Positions 5,173 through 6,203 of a stretch of DNA of 6,203 nucleotides are shown piece by piece. The notes below the pieces were generated by a model. It saw nothing but the letters and a program-made list of their open reading frames with translations. It ran no database searches and was not told the DNA's origin. A program made the position numbers and the translations under genes. Source of the DNA: an uncultured Ruminococcus sp. (lineage in GTDB: Bacteria > Bacillota > Clostridia > Oscillospirales > Acutalibacteraceae). Where the stretch lies: NCBI GenBank assembly GCA_902767175.1, contig CACXGH010000208.1:1-6203 (forward strand), written 5' to 3'. Position 1 is the stretch's first letter. Each line of letters begins with the position of its first letter.

Positions 5173-6090
5173 ATGACATTACAACAGATACATTATGCAA
5201 TTACTATCTCCGAGCAGGGATCCTTCAATAAAGCAAGTGAGGTGCTGTATATTTCACAGCCATCATTGACGGAAGCCGTAAGAGAGCTTGAAAAGGAGAT
5301 TGGCGTAACTATATTCCACCGCAGCGGAAGAGGAGTTACCCTTACAAGTGACGGAGTTGAGTTTATATCATATGCCCGTGAGCTGTATATGCAATATCAG
5401 AATATCCTTGAAAGATACGGTGAGACAAGTAAGGTGAAAAAGAAATTTGCCGTTTCAACACAGCATTATTCCTTTGCCGTAAAAAGCTTTGTGGAGCTTG
5501 TAAAAAAGATAAGTACAGATGAATATGAATTCGCTTTGCGTGAGGTAAGAACACAGAAGGTGATAGATGATGTAAGCGCTCTTAAAAGCGAAATAGGCAT
5601 TCTGTATCTGAGTGATTTCAATTCGCCTCTGCTTACAAAGCTGTTCCGTACGAATAAGCTTGAATTCCATGAGCTTATAACCTGTGAAGCTTATGTTTAT
5701 CTTTGGAAGGGACATCCGCTTGCAGGCAATAAGAGCATACGCTTCGATGAACTTATTGAATATCCAAGCCTTTCATTTGAACAGGGAGGAAGCGGTTCGA
5801 TGTATTTTGACGAGGAGATACTCAGTACAAATCAGTATCCCCGTACGATCAAAACTACCGACCGTGCAACAATGCTCAATCTTATGGTAGGACTAAACGG
5901 CTATACACTCTGTTCGGGCATTATATGCGAGGAACTGAACGGCAGCGATTATACTGCCGTGCCGTTTGAGTCTGACGGTGAGCATTCCGGCAGTAAGATG
6001 AGGATAGGCTATATAACAAAGAAGAATATAAGGCTCAGCAGTGTAGGCGGACTTTATATTGAAGAACTGAAGAAATATCTGGGGGTATGA
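5173..6090 (+). CDS. LysR-family regulator, CmbR/MtaR-like (sulfur amino-acid control)
   Basis: A 305-residue LysR-type transcription factor. Residues 1-60 form the winged helix-turn-helix with GSFNKASEVLYISQPSLT (16-33) and the conserved LEKEIGVTIFHR (39-50). The rest is the two-lobe effector domain. The segments VSTQHYSF near residues 95-102 and LSFEQGG near 200 are, as I recall, hallmarks of the Firmicute CmbR/MtaR/CysR group that senses O-acetylserine or homocysteine and controls Cys/Met genes. It starts nine bases after the mccA stop with a weak TAAGG site, so it is likely coupled to mccA. A MET-box-like site lies at 181-197 upstream of cysK, suggesting it controls its own operon. Family is firm; effector and target are inferred. 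Confidence 0.9.
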   Translation: MTLQQIHYAITISEQGSFNKASEVLYISQPSLTEAVRELEKEIGVTIFHRSGRGVTLTSDGVEFISYARELYMQYQNILERYGETSKVKKKFAVSTQHYSFAVKSFVELVKKISTDEYEFALREVRTQKVIDDVSALKSEIGILYLSDFNSPLLTKLFRTNKLEFHELITCEAYVYLWKGHPLAGNKSIRFDELIEYPSLSFEQGGSGSMYFDEEILSTNQYPRTIKTTDRATMLNLMVGLNGYTLCSGIICEELNGSDYTAVPFESDGEHSGSKMRIGYITKKNIRLSSVGGLYIEELKKYLGV

Positions 6091-6091
6091 C

Positions 6092-6203
6092 ATGGAACTG
6101 ATAGATTTTCACGCACATATATATCCTGAAAAAATCGCCGGGAAAGCCACAAAGGCCACCGGCGATTTCTACGGCATAACTCCTGCCTGCAGCGGTACAG
6201 GCG
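6092..6203 (+). CDS. Amidohydrolase family protein, N-terminal part (cut by window end)
   Basis: The first 37 codons of a gene are present. The start MELIDFHAHIYPEKIA carries the DFHAH metal-binding His-x-His signature found at the N-terminus of metal-dependent hydrolases of the amidohydrolase-2/ACMSD-like group (PF04909). It begins one base after the LysR stop, with GGGGG at 6081-6085 six bases upstream, so it is probably co-transcribed with the regulator. Nothing visible ties it to sulfur metabolism, and its substrate cannot be judged from this fragment. Confidence 0.75.
   Translation, partial: MELIDFHAHIYPEKIAGKATKATGDFYGITPACSGTG

Overview
The window (about 41-43% GC by eye) reads as a chromosomal piece from a low-to-mid GC Firmicute. 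Strong AAGGAG-type ribosome binding sites, stop/start overlaps and gene content suggest an anaerobic Clostridia, possibly Ruminococcus/Oscillospiraceae; that placement is inferred from style only. All convincing genes lie on the + strand and form one sulfur amino-acid cluster.

Layout. Bases 1-80 are a cluster of short palindromes at the window edge. Bases 80-381 are non-coding control DNA: a near-perfect streptococcal-type MET-box (181-197), a strong sigma-A-like promoter (TTGACA 218-223, GATAAT 241-246), two further dyads (227-246 and 258-282) and a possible 10-codon upstream ORF ending in a Cys codon. cysK follows (382-1305). Between cysK and the next gene is the most striking element: a well-initiated 49-codon leader ORF with the run Cys-Cys-Met-Cys-Cys, followed by a terminator whose 3' arm is duplicated just after the Cys codons. 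This is the layout of a ribosome-mediated, cysteine-sensing transcription attenuator. After the terminator come an LCM-type SAM-dependent methyltransferase (1549-2463), a 54-codon ORF that appears to be the two ends of a deleted metK (2460-2624), luxS (2624-3088), mccB (3092-4249), mccA (4252-5163), a CmbR/MtaR-like LysR regulator (5173-6090) and the start of an amidohydrolase (6092 to the window end).

How it fits together. Methyltransferases turn SAM into SAH. SAH nucleosidase (not in this window) gives S-ribosylhomocysteine, LuxS releases homocysteine, MccA makes cystathionine and MccB releases cysteine. Upstream, CysK makes cysteine from O-acetylserine and sulfide. The set resembles the B. 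subtilis yrrT-mtn-mccA-mccB operon and the clostridial ubiG/mccBA/luxS operons. The proposed control has two layers: the LysR protein may act on the MET-box upstream of cysK, and the Cys-codon attenuator may allow read-through from cysK into the methionine-to-cysteine genes only when charged tRNA-Cys is scarce. I see no T-box or S-box signature.
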